A stretch of 7,822 nt of DNA from an uncultured Legionellales bacterium (GTDB lineage Bacteria > Pseudomonadota > Gammaproteobacteria > UBA1113). A program made the translations under genes and the position numbers. How positions within the stretch are numbered: the stretch's first letter is position 1; every line of letters begins with the position of its first letter. A model generated the notes under the pieces. That model saw only the letters and a program-made list of their open reading frames with translations. It was not told the DNA's origin and did no database searches. Of the stretch, positions 7,242 through 7,822 are shown piece after piece. The stretch covers positions 1 through 7,822 of the forward strand of contig CAMFJO010000026.1 in the NCBI GenBank assembly GCA_945956945.1, given 5' to 3'.

Positions 7242-7354
7242 TTAACCAACGCGCTAAAACGAAAGAACTTCCGAGCCGCGAACGGAAGGGAGCGGTTAAG
7301 TAGCGCGTATTTGTTCGGATATATTCCGCTCCTTAACGGTCGCGGCTTGGTTAA
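7242..7354. repeat. 113-base palindromic intergenic element (REP/BIME-like inverted pair)
   Basis: The ends are an 8-base inverted repeat, TTAACCAA (7242-7249) and TTGGTTAA (7347-7354). Inside lie two 25-base GC-rich units in opposite orientation, 7271-7295 and the reverse complement of 7326-7350, identical at 20 of 25 positions by my count. Both carry the core AGCCGCG and the end GGAGCGG. Unit one also contains its own hairpin, CTTCCG (7268-7273) with CGGAAG (7283-7288). A further 8-bp perfect pair, ACGCGCTA (7249-7256) with TAGCGCGT (7301-7308), brackets unit one. This layout resembles repetitive extragenic palindromic elements placed in inverted pairs between convergent genes. I see no coding frame that looks like a gene. 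Whether it is multi-copy cannot be judged from one window. Confidence 0.65.
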
Positions 7355-7409
7355 TTTGCGTAGGGATTTCGCATTTCCAAGGGCATTAGATTATAGTTCT
7401 GTGAAGATC

Positions 7410-7822
7410 CTACTCATCCTGGGGATCGACGACGAAAATACCGGGGGCATTGCGCAGGTATTCTTTGTAATCCATGCCATAACCAAATATATAACGATCT
7501 TCGACTCTCAGCCCATAAAAATCTGCTTTATCCAAGCCGCCGGGCTCGCGTTTGTGTTCTTTGTCTACCAACACCGCTGTTAATACTTTATCTGCGCCTT
7601 GCTGTTGACAATATTCCACAATAGCGGCTATGGTCAAACCACTATCCAATATATCATCGACGATGAGAACCGTTCTACCTTTGATATTAAAGCTGGGGCT
7701 TGCCTTCCATTCTAAATTACCGCCCTTGGTTTCACCTCTATAACGTGTTGCATGCACATAGTGTAATTCCAGAGGAAAATCCAAACGCAATAATAGACTG
7801 CCCATCGGCACTAACCCACCTA
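7410..7822 (-). CDS. hpt: Hypoxanthine(-guanine) phosphoribosyltransferase, 5' end missing
   Basis: The enzyme salvages hypoxanthine, and usually guanine, by joining the base to PRPP to give IMP or GMP in the cytoplasm. The fragment holds 136 complete codons plus the TAG stop (7410-7412) and runs off the right edge. The PRPP-binding motif [11 protein letters not shown] (around 7638-7670) is intact, and the C-terminal block [24 protein letters not shown] is typical of the gammaproteobacterial form annotated hpt. The GTG at 7811-7809 is not the true start, because family similarity continues through GGLV to base 7820. By comparison with Pseudomonas homologues about 45-50 N-terminal residues lie outside the window. 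It is convergent with tamB, separated by about 340 bases of repeats. The choice of hypoxanthine over guanine or xanthine cannot be read from this fragment. Confidence 0.9.
   Translation of the reverse strand, partial: GGLVPMGSLLLRLDFPLELHYVHATRYRGETKGGNLEWKASPSFNIKGRTVLIVDDILDSGLTIAAIVEYCQQQGADKVLTAVLVDKEHKREPGGLDKADFYGLRVEDRYIFGYGMDYKEYLRNAPGIFVVDPQDE

Noticed and set aside
7311..7583. A 90-codon plus-strand frame
   Set aside because: Its first part is the palindromic element and the rest is antisense to the conserved hpt coding sequence.
7809..7811. GTG as the start of hpt
   Set aside because: The family-typical GGL residues continue upstream in frame to the window edge, and a protein starting here would lack about 50 N-terminal residues.

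Overview
The window is one end of a draft contig from a bacterium, almost certainly a gammaproteobacterium. The evidence is a TamA/TamB pair of the E. coli type, a monofunctional GTP cyclohydrolase II, an RibD fusion enzyme and a purine phosphoribosyltransferase resembling the Pseudomonas/Legionella type. The moderately AT-rich coding sequence would fit Legionellales or Coxiellaceae-like bacteria, but that placement is an inference. I see no phage, transposase, CRISPR array or defence gene, and no clearly new multi-gene system. The non-routine content is in the non-coding DNA.

Layout. Bases 1-46 are not genomic: they are the end of an Illumina P7 adapter, an i7 index and the Nextera read-2 transposase sequence, left untrimmed. 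Next, on the minus strand, come ribA (cut off by the adapter) and upstream of it ribD. They form a two-gene riboflavin operon read from a near-consensus sigma-70 promoter at 1768-1796. The 76 bases between ribD and ribA hold a nested inverted repeat whose outer stem covers part of the ribA ribosome-binding site. From 1797 to 1925 lies the rest of the divergent intergenic region, with only weak promoter candidates for the plus strand.

On the plus strand, tamA (1926-3734) and tamB (3734-7069) overlap by one base in a TAATG junction. They encode the outer-membrane and inner-membrane-anchored halves of the translocation and assembly module, which spans the periplasm and serves envelope biogenesis. 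After tamB come about 340 bases without a gene (7070-7409). These hold a cluster of short inverted repeats (7070-7177) and a 113-base palindromic element (7242-7354) built on an inverted pair of 25-base GC-rich units, resembling a REP/BIME-type dispersed element. Finally, convergent on the minus strand, a hypoxanthine phosphoribosyltransferase gene runs off the right edge without its N-terminus.

Working together: RibA and RibD catalyse the first, and the second and third, steps from GTP toward riboflavin. TamA and TamB act as one complex. The purine salvage enzyme is an independent neighbour.
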